IMG/VR virus record: IMGVR_UViG_3300037847_004763 | Span: 1-42,758 of that record | DNA: 42,758 nt | Source of the DNA: a virus | Reading direction: 5' to 3' (one strand) | Part shown: positions 23,901 to 31,864 of the stretch, piece by piece | How the letters are laid out: each line of letters begins with the position of its first letter | How positions within the stretch are numbered: the first letter of the stretch is position 1 | Program-made: the position numbers and the translations under genes | Notes under the pieces: generated by a model | Database searches by the model: none | Told to the model about the DNA's origin: nothing | Seen by the model: the letters and a program-made list of their open reading frames with translations, nothing else

Positions 23901-24670
23901 ACAGATTCGCCACTGAAATCAATAACCTCAAAAGGTTGCTGCGACCCCGGCAGGACCGGCATCAAGCTTTCGCTATACCTGTTTTGAGTTTTGTTTATCC
24001 TGCCGCCGTCTTGTCGGTAAAACAGTTCAATTTTTCCTTTGTTGTAGTTATTAAGCAGGGATTCGCCGATTGCGTAACTTGCAAACGTTGGTGCCTTACC
24101 TGGTTCTTCGCCTATTTTTCCATGGCCGAAAAGCAGCAGAGCACGCAGTTCTTGGTATCGGCCTTTGCTGAGCATGTGACTCCACAGCAAAGTGGAATTG
24201 ACACGCGCTCCACCGCCGACGTACTGGCCCTGGTTAAACCTTGAGTTGCAGTAAATCAGCGGGATAATGTCGCCTAAATTTGCAAGGTTCTGCAGTGAGT
24301 CAAAACCTGCGGTCGGTAGATACTTATCTCTGCCGTTGAGGTCAGGTGTCCTGATAGAGCCCGGTGCTTTGGACTGCCCAGGTACTGAAGGCCTAAGTAA
24401 GAGACTCAGCGCCGTGGACGCCAAGCCAATAACTAGAGAAATAATTGCAACAGTTAGACCACCATCCCCTGCTCTTATATCTGGAATAAGTTCGTATTCT
24501 TTGCCGCGTTCCTTTGACTCATGAAGTAGGTCAACAAATGTCCAGTAATCATCTGCTGTGATGCCTAGCGCTTCACAAAGCTGGACTTCTGACGGGAGTA
24601 GTACACTTCGACGACCTCCAGGAGTCCGATGGGACTCCATTTCACCGCCGACTCGACGTAGCTCAGCCAT
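20903..24670 (-). CDS. Tail tip protein, lambda J-like (1,255 aa)
   Basis: The largest gene. Residues 1-65 have the LLPSEVQLCEALGITADDYW segment common at the N-termini of tip proteins, followed by a hydrophobic segment (71-93, LTVAIISLVIGLASTALSLL) reminiscent of the lambda I-protein glycine/hydrophobic region. The large middle contains phage tip (gpJ-type) beta domains, and the C-terminal 250 residues (EIDYTKDIGGEIKTLFTDGN, then FKAVCIWRRDE) match the hub-like J core. ATG 24670 has GAAGG upstream, giving a 106-base overlap with the previous gene; ATG 24640 is an alternative. It forms the tail tip that senses the receptor and may insert its hydrophobic segment into the membrane. Confidence 0.85.
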   Translation of the reverse strand: MAELRRVGGEMESHRTPGGRRSVLLPSEVQLCEALGITADDYWTFVDLLHESKERGKEYELIPDIRAGDGGLTVAIISLVIGLASTALSLLLRPSVPGQSKAPGSIRTPDLNGRDKYLPTAGFDSLQNLANLGDIIPLIYCNSRFNQGQYVGGGARVNSTLLWSHMLSKGRYQELRALLLFGHGKIGEEPGKAPTFASYAIGESLLNNYNKGKIELFYRQDGGRINKTQNRYSESLMPVLPGSQQPFEVIDFSGESVPSFSGARTPATQAQFGLYSPLPNGMRYKVPYQVTLVYDDASSDSKDEVRAKARKIAAEFPRYCHVETVAGVSYDVDPNPRVVQKGDIITYVIGTNKYTGDTFESNGAQDIIQAQDRTRYDADAALAVGDSYMIGDALCVCYQKDNSPWYPESPNPVRAYFRVVEPGGNVMCGPIEGTDEPGARTTVQRAAIGTVTNNRRCHRTDILLKSTVFRRINGFANVNSRVDDDVIQDFQEDGTQFSLGSMQLFNKRISVFSLGVRRAGTTKDFTQILNTNGQYPAWLCVLGRTPEPQYNTISVNHPDGEFEFRLYPVSGAALELYFRNEGIEAYLLDAVSNSEQKTTIHGSSLPDGSQIKVQIIGRPITLNQVISSNLEWVLGLPPNIVETGGVLSFSATEGVGNDGLLPNLDITYVEPEERLDVAAEYYVSSVFGTDNNFYWGDANDPVGSSDNNVVFNGDYKYTIGTQTVGGSPNLKSIIRERRTLQEKPSIEEVISVAGGNITGGSGTGLELFTFQWPDGASHWSIKNPGTGYRDGETINLTFTSSQTNPVSVQIFVNKDVSQNNLRVNDAIQDYVVYDAEDTSAQQQPEHEIVNLNEIVDDVNEPQYEDLAYAGLRLASGKEWSTFSQVSAFFREGIVGTKADRTFGTISTVPDIAYDLLTNTKYGAGAFLTSSSGDPSNQIDRESMAKAAKFCTANNFYWDGVIAERLNIRQWIFEQSAFCMLSFIVKGGKFSLYPDVPFKNSGEIDYTKDIGGEIKTLFTDGNIRGLQTSFLSPEERQPFKAVCIWRRDELDGFPDKRVLVVRLERHAGGSEDDPEETFDMSQFCTSQEHAAKFAKYALKTRTLVDHGVKFETTPQSALTLEPGDYFDLVTTVSHPTTGTDSGERLRNGSIDKNGYINGVDIENGSLDIVYWKPGTDALYTDTINVTDGVVRESFAHGSVFTRDPQSNPVRRTYKAESITYGEDGLIEVAGSYVPRTSSGSLAVLDWGIDDFREETG

Positions 24671-24963
24671 CCGCCTTCAAAGTAAACCGCCATGGCATAG
24701 CTCCCATCAGCAGCCTTGCATAGCGCAACTGAACCGATTGTAGGCGTGTCTATAACATCACCCCATTTGTGTAGCTCTTCCTTGAATACTGCAGTATCAC
24801 CTCGTCGCAACCTTCGGTACCAGTCACGTTCTCTTTTTGGGGTTTCGTAGCCGTACCAGTTCAAAACCTGCATTGCCAAACCGATGCAGTCGGTTGCACC
24901 GTGTTTGTCCCAGGTGGCGCCTAAGCGGTACTTGCCACCAATAAGTTCATAAGGAGTCTTCAC
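24565..24963 (-). CDS. NlpC/P60-like tail protein, possibly inactive (132 aa)
   Basis: In lambda-like tails this position holds a K-type peptidase. KHGATDCIGLAMQVLNWYG matches the catalytic Cys region of NlpC/P60 cysteine peptidases (xDCSGLVxxVY). The region where the family shows HVGIYLG reads YAMAVYFEGGWL here, so the catalytic His seems lost. If so, it is a structural relic used in tip assembly and not a wall hydrolase. It overlaps the upstream gene by 4 bases and the tip gene by 106. Confidence in the fold is moderate; loss of activity is an inference. Confidence 0.6.
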   Translation of the reverse strand: MKTPYELIGGKYRLGATWDKHGATDCIGLAMQVLNWYGYETPKRERDWYRRLRRGDTAVFKEELHKWGDVIDTPTIGSVALCKAADGSYAMAVYFEGGWLSYVESAVKWSPIGLLEVVEVYYSRQKSSFVKR

Positions 24964-25400
24964 CTACTGCTGATTGCTGCAGAAATAGGAAGCTCCCCAA
25001 CCATGGCCTGAGTCAGTACACGCCTAGGTGTTGTCACACCAACGGCGTCGATTGCGCTGGAAAGTACGACTTCGATTGTCTCTGCGTCGTAAGACATCCC
25101 AGTAACGATCCAGGTTTCTTGGGTGAGTCTTCTGGTGATTGATGTGAAATCAGAGTTCATTACGCATGTTTCGACTGTGACTGCGGCTTTGTCGGCAACC
25201 GCCTGTCGTACAGCGTTCATACTGATCTGGTTCGCCGATAGGACGATGGCGGCTTCGAGGTTGTCGCCGTTTCGGTTTTTTGCTGCGCCTTGGTAGTAGA
25301 ACGACAAGTACCCGTGGCCGTTAATCGAACCACCGATTTTGCCGTTCTGGTATTTGTCGCCTTCGACGTCGATGAATGTCGTTATTGCGGTGAGTGTCAT
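24960..25400 (-). CDS. Minor tail protein, lambda L-like (146 aa)
   Basis: Between the tape measure and the NlpC-like protein, the place of gpM/gpL in lambda. SINGHGYLSFYYQGAAKNRN, then LEAAIVLSANQISMNAVRQA, WIVTGMSYDAETIEVVLSSA and the end VLTQAMVGELPISAAI agree with the L/DUF1833-type group, whose C-termini often carry a (M/L)VG-PLP-like segment. The Cys residues needed for the lambda L iron-sulfur cluster are not evident (one Cys, CVMNSD). It probably joins tube and tip. Confidence 0.6.
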   Translation of the reverse strand: MTLTAITTFIDVEGDKYQNGKIGGSINGHGYLSFYYQGAAKNRNGDNLEAAIVLSANQISMNAVRQAVADKAAVTVETCVMNSDFTSITRRLTQETWIVTGMSYDAETIEVVLSSAIDAVGVTTPRRVLTQAMVGELPISAAISSR

Positions 25401-28400
25401 CGCATTCCGATCCGGCTACGTTGCGACCTGCTGTTTTGCAGTGATTTCATCGTATTCGACTGACCCATCTGCGCACCACGCTTTGCAGATATAGCGCCCA
25501 TTTCTCGGACTTGGTCGACTGTTGCGTACTCAACGCCGTTGATGACCGTGGTTTCCAGGCGGAATGTTGGGGTTGAGTCTGCGGTGTTCCCGCTGTTGTA
25601 GCGACTCATAAGATCACGGGATTCAGAGTTACTAAGAATCATTCCAGGGCGATCGGGCATAAATAGCTCAGGCCCGCGCTCACCGACGATGCTTACCCTA
25701 CCCATCGGTGGGCGGCCACCATCAGCGAAGAAACTCATCCCCATGGTGCTGGGAACTGACGCCTTTGGAATACTCCAGCCGCCTGGTGCTCCACCACCTC
25801 CAAGCAGCTCACCACCACCCATGCCGGCAAAGGCGCGGGCGATGCCGATGGCGATGTACTGCGCAATCATGGTTGCTGCTTGATCAATGAGCGCTTTGCC
25901 CATAGCTTTAAGCATGTCAGCAAATGCCTCTTCCGCTGACTTAGTTCCTTCAATAAGTCCCACCAAACCTTCAGTTAGGCCGTTGACGAAAGCGTTTACG
26001 GGACCTTGAACTAGTTCCAATGTTTGATTGAATTTAAGCTGAGCTTGTTCGGCTGCAGCAATTTGCGGCAACATTCTTTCGTAGACACCGCGCTGACGTT
26101 CCAGGAGTTTTATTTTGGCTGCGGCTTCTATTTGGGCATCCTCACTGCCGTCTTTTTCAAGGGCTTTTTGAATTTCTAGTTGATCATTTATTTTTTGTAT
26201 AGCGTTTGCATAGCGGTTTGCTTGTTTGGCTTCTAGTTGGTTTTGCTCGTCTAAGAAACGATCGCCAGTTGGTAAAGACAGGCCGGCTAGTTCTTGTCCC
26301 AAGCTGCGCTCTAAGTTGTCGATTTGCTGCCGTCCTTTAATGCCTGTAATTTCTTTTTCAAGTTCTAAGCGTTCTTCGTCCAGTTCTTTTAGTTGATACA
26401 AAATGCTAAATTCTTTGTCAAGGTTTTTAAGTTTGAGTTCTTTAATTCGTTGGTCTTCCGTACCAAGCTCGATTTCTTTACGCTTAAGCTGTAGTAGGTC
26501 ATCTAAGCGGTCCTTTTCAATGCCTAGTTTCTCAATTTTATTGGCCCCAATAGTAATAAGTTTGGTGTTTAGTTCGAACTCTTTTGCTTTCAAACCTGCG
26601 ATTGTTTTTTGGACTTTTGCTTCTTCATCAACACCCGCTTTTGGTGGTTTGTAGTTAGCTGCACGGTTACGAATAGCAGCAAGTTCTTTTTCATAAGTAA
26701 GTCTTGCATCCTCTAGTTCTTCGCGCAGAACACCAATCTTAATTTCGTCAATAGCGTACTGGTTGTATAACTGTTGTTCTTTGTTGATTCTGCGCTGGAA
26801 GGCTAGTTTTTTCTCTAAAGCAATGCGAGTCTCGTCATTAGCTTTAGCGTTGAGAAGTTCGATTTCAAGTTCAATGCGCTTTTCGGAAACTGTGCCTCGA
26901 ATCTGACGAAGCTTAATACCGTCAAATTCCGCAAGAGTAGCGCGGACCTTTTCTTCGCGCGCAGCTTCAGCGTTAAGTTTGATTTGTGCAGCAATAATTT
27001 CTTGGATAATCTTTTCTCGTTCCTTGACTTTTGCTAAAGGGTCAGTTCCTGTTCCGAAGCCGACGCCTGCTTGCTCAAAACGTTCAAAACGAGCTTGTTG
27101 TTCCGCATCACCAGAGTTACGAGCTTGGTTAATAAGATTGGCACGTCCCAGTTGGTCGGCTATGGCTTTGAATAGCCCAACGCTGTTGATGACCTGGGCG
27201 ACTGATGAAGCCATTAAGGTCATTGCCTTGGCAAATTCGTTGCCTAGGCGTGTGCTGTCTTCGCCGAATTCTTTGAGAGCGTCGACGCCCTCTTGACCAA
27301 TAAGGTCAGCCATTCTTTGGGTGGCTATTGAGAGGGCTAAAGCCTCGCGACCCGAATTCTCAAGACGCTCCACAAGAGAAGCAAAAGGAGTATTTGTTGC
27401 TCCAAGGGCTTCTACGAGCTTAGTAGTGTCGGCGGTGGCGGGATTAAGGGCTGCACCAAGTTCGCCGATACTTCGGATGTAGTCGTCGACTGCTTGTCCG
27501 ATTGCGCCGCCGACAATCTGACCCCCAAAGCCGCTACCTACAAACGATCCAGCGGCTGAACCAAGGACTGAACCCGCTCCGCCGCCAAAAAGTAACGGAA
27601 AACCAACGCCAAGAGCAATACTTTCTGCCCGTTTCTGCCTTTCTCTATCTGCTGCTTTTTGTTGATCAGCGAGTTTTTTAATTCTTTTTTGCTCAAGTCT
27701 GTATATAGCTGCATTCTGCTTGACTTTTAAAGAGTTGATACTCTTAGTAAAGTTTTGATCAAGGTTCCCAGCGAGTTTAGTAAGTCGTACTCTTTCTTTG
27801 TACGCAGCTACGCCTTTTTCATTTCCTGGACCAAAAACAGGTGATTTTAACTTTTGAGTGGATGCTACGGCTTCTTGAAGGCTGGCATTTACAATATCGA
27901 AGATTTTTGGAAGTTTATTTGCTTCGTTGGCTCCGTTTTTCAGGCCATTGACAAAATTAGCGACTTCTTGATTGGTGTAATCAAGGTCTTTCCCTAGTTG
28001 GTCACTAACTGACCGAATGCGCTTAATACCGCGAGTTGCAGCATCAAGCATTTCGCTGCTTGGAAGAGCCAGCGGCTGTTGATCAATGGCTACCTTGGGA
28101 CGTCGTGCCAGCTCCCTGGCTACTTTTTGTTGGTTGCGTCGAATGGACTTAGCAACAGGATCCCTAGCAGCAAAACCTGTGCCTGCACGAGAAGCACGGC
28201 TTTCTTCGACGTTTTGGCGGATTCGCTGTTGCTGGGCAGTTAGCTCGTCGTAAATCCGCTTCCGTGCGCGGAGTTCATTGTTTACATTCTTTTCTGCTTC
28301 AATTAGACGTACTGTCTCTTGTCTAAACTCTTCTGCAGTGCTGTCCATTTCATCTAAGGACTTTTTGGCTTCCTTGAGTTCTTGTTTAAGGAAGCTCAGT

Positions 28401-29032
28401 GACCCTGAACCTTTTGCAAGCTCAATAAGACCTTTTCTAGTTATCTCAAACTTCTCGTTTAAAGAATTAAATGCAACAAGACCGTCGGCAGTAACAGAAC
28501 TAACTAGATTTTTAAAGCTGTTTTTAAAACTAAAAATGTCCGCAGTGGCTTGCTTAATTGCAGGCGCAAACGCAAAAAGAGATGCAGTGGCAAGTCCGAT
28601 ACCTGCAGCAGTTGCCGGTGCAGATGAAGCAAAGTCAAGTAAAGCTGCGCCTAGTTTTCCTGCAGGACCAACAGCTTGCTCTAAAGAACCTCCAAAAGAA
28701 TTGAGGGCTGCAGTTACCTTTCCAAACCCTGGTCCTAAATTGTTAATACCTTGAAGCGCTTGGGCTAACTTTTCAGCACCGCCAGCACCTGCAGCAAGAG
28801 CTGTGCTAATACCGCCGATAGCAGCGGTCGGTTTGATTCGTTCAAGACTCCTACCGATTGCGTCAACACGTTTTTCAAAACCCTTTAATTCTCTTGTTCC
28901 TTTTGCAACAGCGCCGATCTCTACATTATTGGCAGTGTTTTGCAGTCCTTGAAGTTTGCGCTCAATCCTCTTTACAGCCTTATCTACTTCAGTTTCGACA
29001 AGCCTGACGATAATATCGGCGTTATATGCCAC
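25397..29032 (-). CDS. Tail tape measure protein (1,211 aa)
   Basis: Long, mostly helical, Lys/Glu/Ala-rich, with coiled-coil stretches (680-960, e.g. KRIELEIELLNAKANDETRI). A hydrophobic Gly/Ala-rich block at about 475-520 (LGVGFPLLFGGGAGSVLGSA) and a second hydrophobic region near 1045-1090 are the membrane-active segments usual in tape measures. The C-terminus has GRVSIVGERGPELFMPDRPG, the conserved GE(R/A)GPEL motif of the family. At about 0.15 nm per residue it predicts a tail near 180 nm, so a long-tailed siphovirus. It follows the G/GT chaperone genes as in lambda. Confidence 0.95.
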   Translation of the reverse strand: MAYNADIIVRLVETEVDKAVKRIERKLQGLQNTANNVEIGAVAKGTRELKGFEKRVDAIGRSLERIKPTAAIGGISTALAAGAGGAEKLAQALQGINNLGPGFGKVTAALNSFGGSLEQAVGPAGKLGAALLDFASSAPATAAGIGLATASLFAFAPAIKQATADIFSFKNSFKNLVSSVTADGLVAFNSLNEKFEITRKGLIELAKGSGSLSFLKQELKEAKKSLDEMDSTAEEFRQETVRLIEAEKNVNNELRARKRIYDELTAQQQRIRQNVEESRASRAGTGFAARDPVAKSIRRNQQKVARELARRPKVAIDQQPLALPSSEMLDAATRGIKRIRSVSDQLGKDLDYTNQEVANFVNGLKNGANEANKLPKIFDIVNASLQEAVASTQKLKSPVFGPGNEKGVAAYKERVRLTKLAGNLDQNFTKSINSLKVKQNAAIYRLEQKRIKKLADQQKAADRERQKRAESIALGVGFPLLFGGGAGSVLGSAAGSFVGSGFGGQIVGGAIGQAVDDYIRSIGELGAALNPATADTTKLVEALGATNTPFASLVERLENSGREALALSIATQRMADLIGQEGVDALKEFGEDSTRLGNEFAKAMTLMASSVAQVINSVGLFKAIADQLGRANLINQARNSGDAEQQARFERFEQAGVGFGTGTDPLAKVKEREKIIQEIIAAQIKLNAEAAREEKVRATLAEFDGIKLRQIRGTVSEKRIELEIELLNAKANDETRIALEKKLAFQRRINKEQQLYNQYAIDEIKIGVLREELEDARLTYEKELAAIRNRAANYKPPKAGVDEEAKVQKTIAGLKAKEFELNTKLITIGANKIEKLGIEKDRLDDLLQLKRKEIELGTEDQRIKELKLKNLDKEFSILYQLKELDEERLELEKEITGIKGRQQIDNLERSLGQELAGLSLPTGDRFLDEQNQLEAKQANRYANAIQKINDQLEIQKALEKDGSEDAQIEAAAKIKLLERQRGVYERMLPQIAAAEQAQLKFNQTLELVQGPVNAFVNGLTEGLVGLIEGTKSAEEAFADMLKAMGKALIDQAATMIAQYIAIGIARAFAGMGGGELLGGGGAPGGWSIPKASVPSTMGMSFFADGGRPPMGRVSIVGERGPELFMPDRPGMILSNSESRDLMSRYNSGNTADSTPTFRLETTVINGVEYATVDQVREMGAISAKRGAQMGQSNTMKSLQNSRSQRSRIGMR

Positions 29033-29062
29033 GGCTGCCGAAGATCAAATGCTCTATACACT

Positions 29063-29595
29063 TTAGCGACGGCGTTTGGCCTTCTCCATCGCTTTTTCTT
29101 GGTCTTCGTTTAGTACAGAAAAGTAGGCGCTCCAGCCCAACAACTCCTCGGGAGTCATAGTGGACCGTACTTGGGAAAGACTCATGCCTAGTTCTTTGGC
29201 TACGCCGAACTGAAGCATGAGCCAGTTGTCTTTCCTTAGCTGAGCGCTCAGGATTTTGGGTCCATGTCGACGTTGTCGTCGTCGGTCAAAACGCCCAGCA
29301 TCAGTTGCTGCAAGTCTTTGTCTTTGACTTCGTGCTTAAGGACGTCGATTTCACCAGGGGAAAACATCTTGTTGCCGTTCTCGTCCTGTGCTTTAGCAAT
29401 CAGCAGTTGTAGTGCAAAAGCGTTGGCATCGTCAGACTTTGCATTCTTTTGAGCACGCTCGCGCTCTGCCATGGTCAGCGGCGTTACGTACATTTCGAAT
29501 GTCGTTCCATCCGAAAGCTCGACTTTTCTTTTGACTGGTTCGAGGTTGGCTGCCTTACGGAGTTTGTCGATTGCACGCAGATTGCTGGCGGGCAT
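29063..29595 (-). CDS. Tail assembly chaperone GT, made by -1 frameshift (177 aa)
   Basis: The zero frame ends GAC CCA AAA TCC TGA. The heptamer C_CCA_AAA (CCCAAAA, 29254-29260) allows a -1 slip, after which 63 more codons follow: ILSAQLRKDNWLMLQFGVAK, then SLSQVRSTMTPEELLGWSAY and the end KAMEKAKRRR, stopping at 29063-29065. LSxxxxxMTPEELxxWxAY is the standard T-domain of siphophage GT chaperones. As in lambda, G and GT coat the tape measure while T recruits tube subunits. Position between tube protein and tape measure, slippery site and T-domain all agree. Confidence 0.92.
29248..29595 (-). CDS. Tail assembly chaperone G (115 aa)
   Basis: MPASNLRAIDKLRKAANLEP, VELSDGTTFEMYVTPLTMAE, then NAFALQLLIAKAQDENGNKM and GVLTDDDNVDMDPKS. 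This is the common phage tail chaperone (G) type: an acidic alpha/beta protein that binds the tape measure, made in excess over the GT form. The stop is TGA at 29248-29250, just after the slippery CCCAAAA. Confidence 0.9.
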   Translation of the reverse strand: MPASNLRAIDKLRKAANLEPVKRKVELSDGTTFEMYVTPLTMAERERAQKNAKSDDANAFALQLLIAKAQDENGNKMFSPGEIDVLKHEVKDKDLQQLMLGVLTDDDNVDMDPKS

Positions 29596-29635
29596 TTGAA
29601 TTACAGATGTATGCGTTTAATGTAGCGGACTAGCA

Positions 29636-29664
29636 ATAAAAAAGCCCCGGCGGATAACCGGGGC
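29636..29664 (-). terminator. Terminator after the tail tube gene
   Basis: GCCCCGG (29644-29650) pairs with CCGGGGC (29658-29664) around CGGATAA; on the minus strand TTTTTTATT follows. It lies 25 bases after the tube protein stop and would reduce transcription into the chaperone and tape measure genes, fitting the high copy number of the tube protein. Confidence 0.85.
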
Positions 29665-29689
29665 GTTCGTTTGTGTGGTTTGTACCTTA

Positions 29690-30460
29690 TCAGGACTTGG
29701 CAAAGTCGAAGGTAGGAGTGGTTGTTGGGCGGAAGCTAATTTCCACTGCCTGGGCGTCATCAGGGTTGATGGACAGGTTGGCGGAAATCAGGTTTGCTTC
29801 GAACTCGATGGAACGGGACAGGGTGTTGTCGATGGAGCCGCCGGTGAACACCTGGTCGGTGTAAAGCTTGAACTTGGCACCGGTTTGGATGCGTTGCAGC
29901 ACGTCCTCGACCATCCGGTTGCCCAGAGAATCGTCGGTGTCGGTGAAGTAAACGGTGGCGCTGCCTGAACCGTCGGCGAAACCGGCGATGAAGGTTTTGA
30001 ACGGCACGTACTGACCGGGGGTTTTGCCGATCGTCGTCACGTCAATCTCGTCGCGAGTGATTTCGAAGGACCACTCACGAACCTGTGAGACTGAGGTGAA
30101 GTCGTCATACTCAACCTGAAACTTGTTGGGGGCGGTTGCCGTACCAACGTCGGTGAGATCGACAGCAGAACCGCCGTCAGTTGCTGAAACCTGCAGCACC
30201 CCGGTGCTGGCGGTGTAAGCGATGACGTAGTAGGTGGTGCTGGTTGAGAGGCCGGCAGGCAGGGTGCCGCTGCCAGCGCCGCCGGTGGTGGTGTTGACAA
30301 CGCTGAACTGGACGGGATCACCGACCTTGAAGTTCAGATAGGGAGCAACGGTAATGTCGTCACCAGAGGTATCAACATCGGTCGTTGCAAACTGGCCCAG
30401 GGTGCCAGCAGGTTTGTAGTAGAGGGCACCTGAAGTGCCGGACAGAACGGTGGCGGCCAT
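29690..30460 (-). CDS. Major tail tube protein (256 aa)
   Basis: The C-terminal half has VREWSFEITRDEIDVTTIGK, followed by FKTFIAGFADGSGSATVYFT and FEANLISANLSINPDDAQAV, the tail-tube fold with its IDVTTxG and GSGS hairpin features. An inserted beta domain (about 40-115, with TTYYVIAYTASTGVLQVSAT, Thr/Gly-rich) is probably surface-exposed decoration. Flanked by a TATAAG -10-like element upstream (30505-30510) and a strong terminator downstream, consistent with a highly expressed virion protein. Confidence 0.9.
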   Translation of the reverse strand: MAATVLSGTSGALYYKPAGTLGQFATTDVDTSGDDITVAPYLNFKVGDPVQFSVVNTTTGGAGSGTLPAGLSTSTTYYVIAYTASTGVLQVSATDGGSAVDLTDVGTATAPNKFQVEYDDFTSVSQVREWSFEITRDEIDVTTIGKTPGQYVPFKTFIAGFADGSGSATVYFTDTDDSLGNRMVEDVLQRIQTGAKFKLYTDQVFTGGSIDNTLSRSIEFEANLISANLSINPDDAQAVEISFRPTTTPTFDFAKS

Positions 30461-30527
30461 TGGCGTACCAGAGAATGAGGTTTTCTGCGGGCACTGCCCG
30501 GCTTCTTATAGGATAGCCGTTTTCTTT

Positions 30528-30959
30528 TTAACTCAAAACAGTGGCTTTGTAACCGGCATCAATACGGCTTATAAACATCGGAGAGGTTTCATCAACTACA
30601 AATGACGGCCCATTTATCTGACCGATGCTAAAGAATACGCCGCTGTTTGTCTTTGCTGTGTCTTGAACAGTTTCCAGGGTTTGGATAGCTGTGGATAAAA
30701 GCGTTTGGTTTCTAGCTGGACCTCTGCCTTTTTCGGTAAACACACGTATAACTAAGGACCCCCTTACATAGTCAAAGTTCGATGTAAGTGCCTGTTCGTT
30801 CGTCAGACCAAAAGTTACGTTTACACGGACATACTCAGTTGTGGTATTGGCTGGTGCCGCTGTGATGTTGTCAAAGAAAACAGGCACCGAAGGGGACAAA
30901 TCATTAAAAGCTGTCAGCAGCGGTTGCTCGACCGTGGCTCGAATTTTTTGGTAGTCCAT
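30528..30959 (-). CDS. Tail terminator protein (DUF4128-like, 143 aa)
   Basis: MDYQKIRATVEQPLLTAFND, then VPVFFDNITAAPANTTTEYV, YVRGSLVIRVFTEKGRGPAR and TLLSTAIQTLETVQDTAKTN. An N-terminal helix followed by a strand-rich body with RGxLxIxVFxxxGxG is the plan of gpU-like tail terminators of siphophages (DUF4128 group). It would cap the tail tube before joining to the head. Order neck, terminator, tube is the standard one. Confidence 0.75.
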   Translation of the reverse strand: MDYQKIRATVEQPLLTAFNDLSPSVPVFFDNITAAPANTTTEYVRVNVTFGLTNEQALTSNFDYVRGSLVIRVFTEKGRGPARNQTLLSTAIQTLETVQDTAKTNSGVFFSIGQINGPSFVVDETSPMFISRIDAGYKATVLS

Positions 30960-31486
30960 TAGCCGAACCCTTTAGCTTTAAATTTACCGAAGCCTCTTGA
31001 GGCCCCGCTAGCTAAATCTTTTTTCAAAAAGCCGCCATTTACGTAGGTTAAATACCAGTCCAATGGTGCGGTACTTAAATTGCCTTTCCCCGGCCCGAGT
31101 TCACCACGCTTACCTCCTACTGGTCTAATACCGGGTTTAGCGGGTTTTAATGGCGAAGATTTGGGGTAACCCTCAGGATCAAACGGCTCTAAGTCTTGTG
31201 CTTGATCCGCATAACCCATTCCATTAGTAATACTGTAAGTACCTACTTTCTTAAAACGCTGTTTTGGGACATTGCGAAGATCGTATTTATAGATTCGACC
31301 TGTAGATCTCGCACCCCCAGGAGAGTCACCAGGAGGCAAGGCGTACCAAGCACTTGAATATGCCCCTGTCCAGGCCGGTCCTTTTTCAGCTAGGGAGTTC
31401 ATTATGTCCACGCAGGCTTCCCGGGCAGCATCAATACTGGCTTTACGGATGTCGTTGAGCATGAATTTTATGAATTTACGCGCCAT
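30959..31486 (-). CDS. Head-tail neck protein, gp10/gpZ-like (175 aa)
   Basis: The helical N-terminus MARKFIKFMLNDIRKASIDA with ARE...MNSLAEKGPAWTGAYSSAW matches HK97-gp10-like tail completion proteins (a long helix followed by xxxTGxLxxSW). The rest is Pro/Gly/Lys-rich, longer than the usual ~130 residues. It overlaps both neighbours by one base (TAATG and ATGA-type junctions). Its likely role is attaching tail to head. Confidence 0.7.
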   Translation of the reverse strand: MARKFIKFMLNDIRKASIDAAREACVDIMNSLAEKGPAWTGAYSSAWYALPPGDSPGGARSTGRIYKYDLRNVPKQRFKKVGTYSITNGMGYADQAQDLEPFDPEGYPKSSPLKPAKPGIRPVGGKRGELGPGKGNLSTAPLDWYLTYVNGGFLKKDLASGASRGFGKFKAKGFG

Positions 31487-31863
31487 TATTGGGGCCTCGC
31501 AATGACGGTGTGGAGGACTGGTTCTGCGCCGCGTTTGGTGTTGATGTCGATCAACTTGGCTTCGCGGGTTTCGCCTGCCTGTGTGTAGCGGATGCGGTCG
31601 GCTTGCTCTGGGTAGTAATCGCCAAGCTCTGCCGCACCAAAAATTACTTTGAGGTCGGTGGTTTGGTAAAGACCCTCGTACTCGCTGGGGTTGACGTTTG
31701 TAATGACGGCTTTGACCGTCACCGTGGTTTCTGAATTTGTGACCGCTCCAGTGGTTGGGTTGTATACGGAGGGCAACCCGGCTTTGACGTAAGTGATGTC
31801 TTGGCCCCAGTCGGCCAGGATGTCAGCTGGGATTGAGCCGAATACGTCGTCGATTAAAGCCAT
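31486..31863 (-). CDS. Head closure (stopper) protein (125 aa)
   Basis: MALIDDVFGSIPADILADWG followed by DITYVKAGLPSVYNPTTGAV is the opening of SPP1 gp16/HK97-like head closure proteins (xxxxGxDxTYxRxxxxxYxPxTGxV). The rest, AAELGDYYPEQADRIRYTQA, then TREAKLIDINTKRGAEPV, is a small beta barrel. It would plug the portal channel after packaging. It lies two bases from the upstream adaptor gene. Confidence 0.75.
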   Translation of the reverse strand: MALIDDVFGSIPADILADWGQDITYVKAGLPSVYNPTTGAVTNSETTVTVKAVITNVNPSEYEGLYQTTDLKVIFGAAELGDYYPEQADRIRYTQAGETREAKLIDINTKRGAEPVLHTVIARPQ

Positions 31864-31864
31864 G

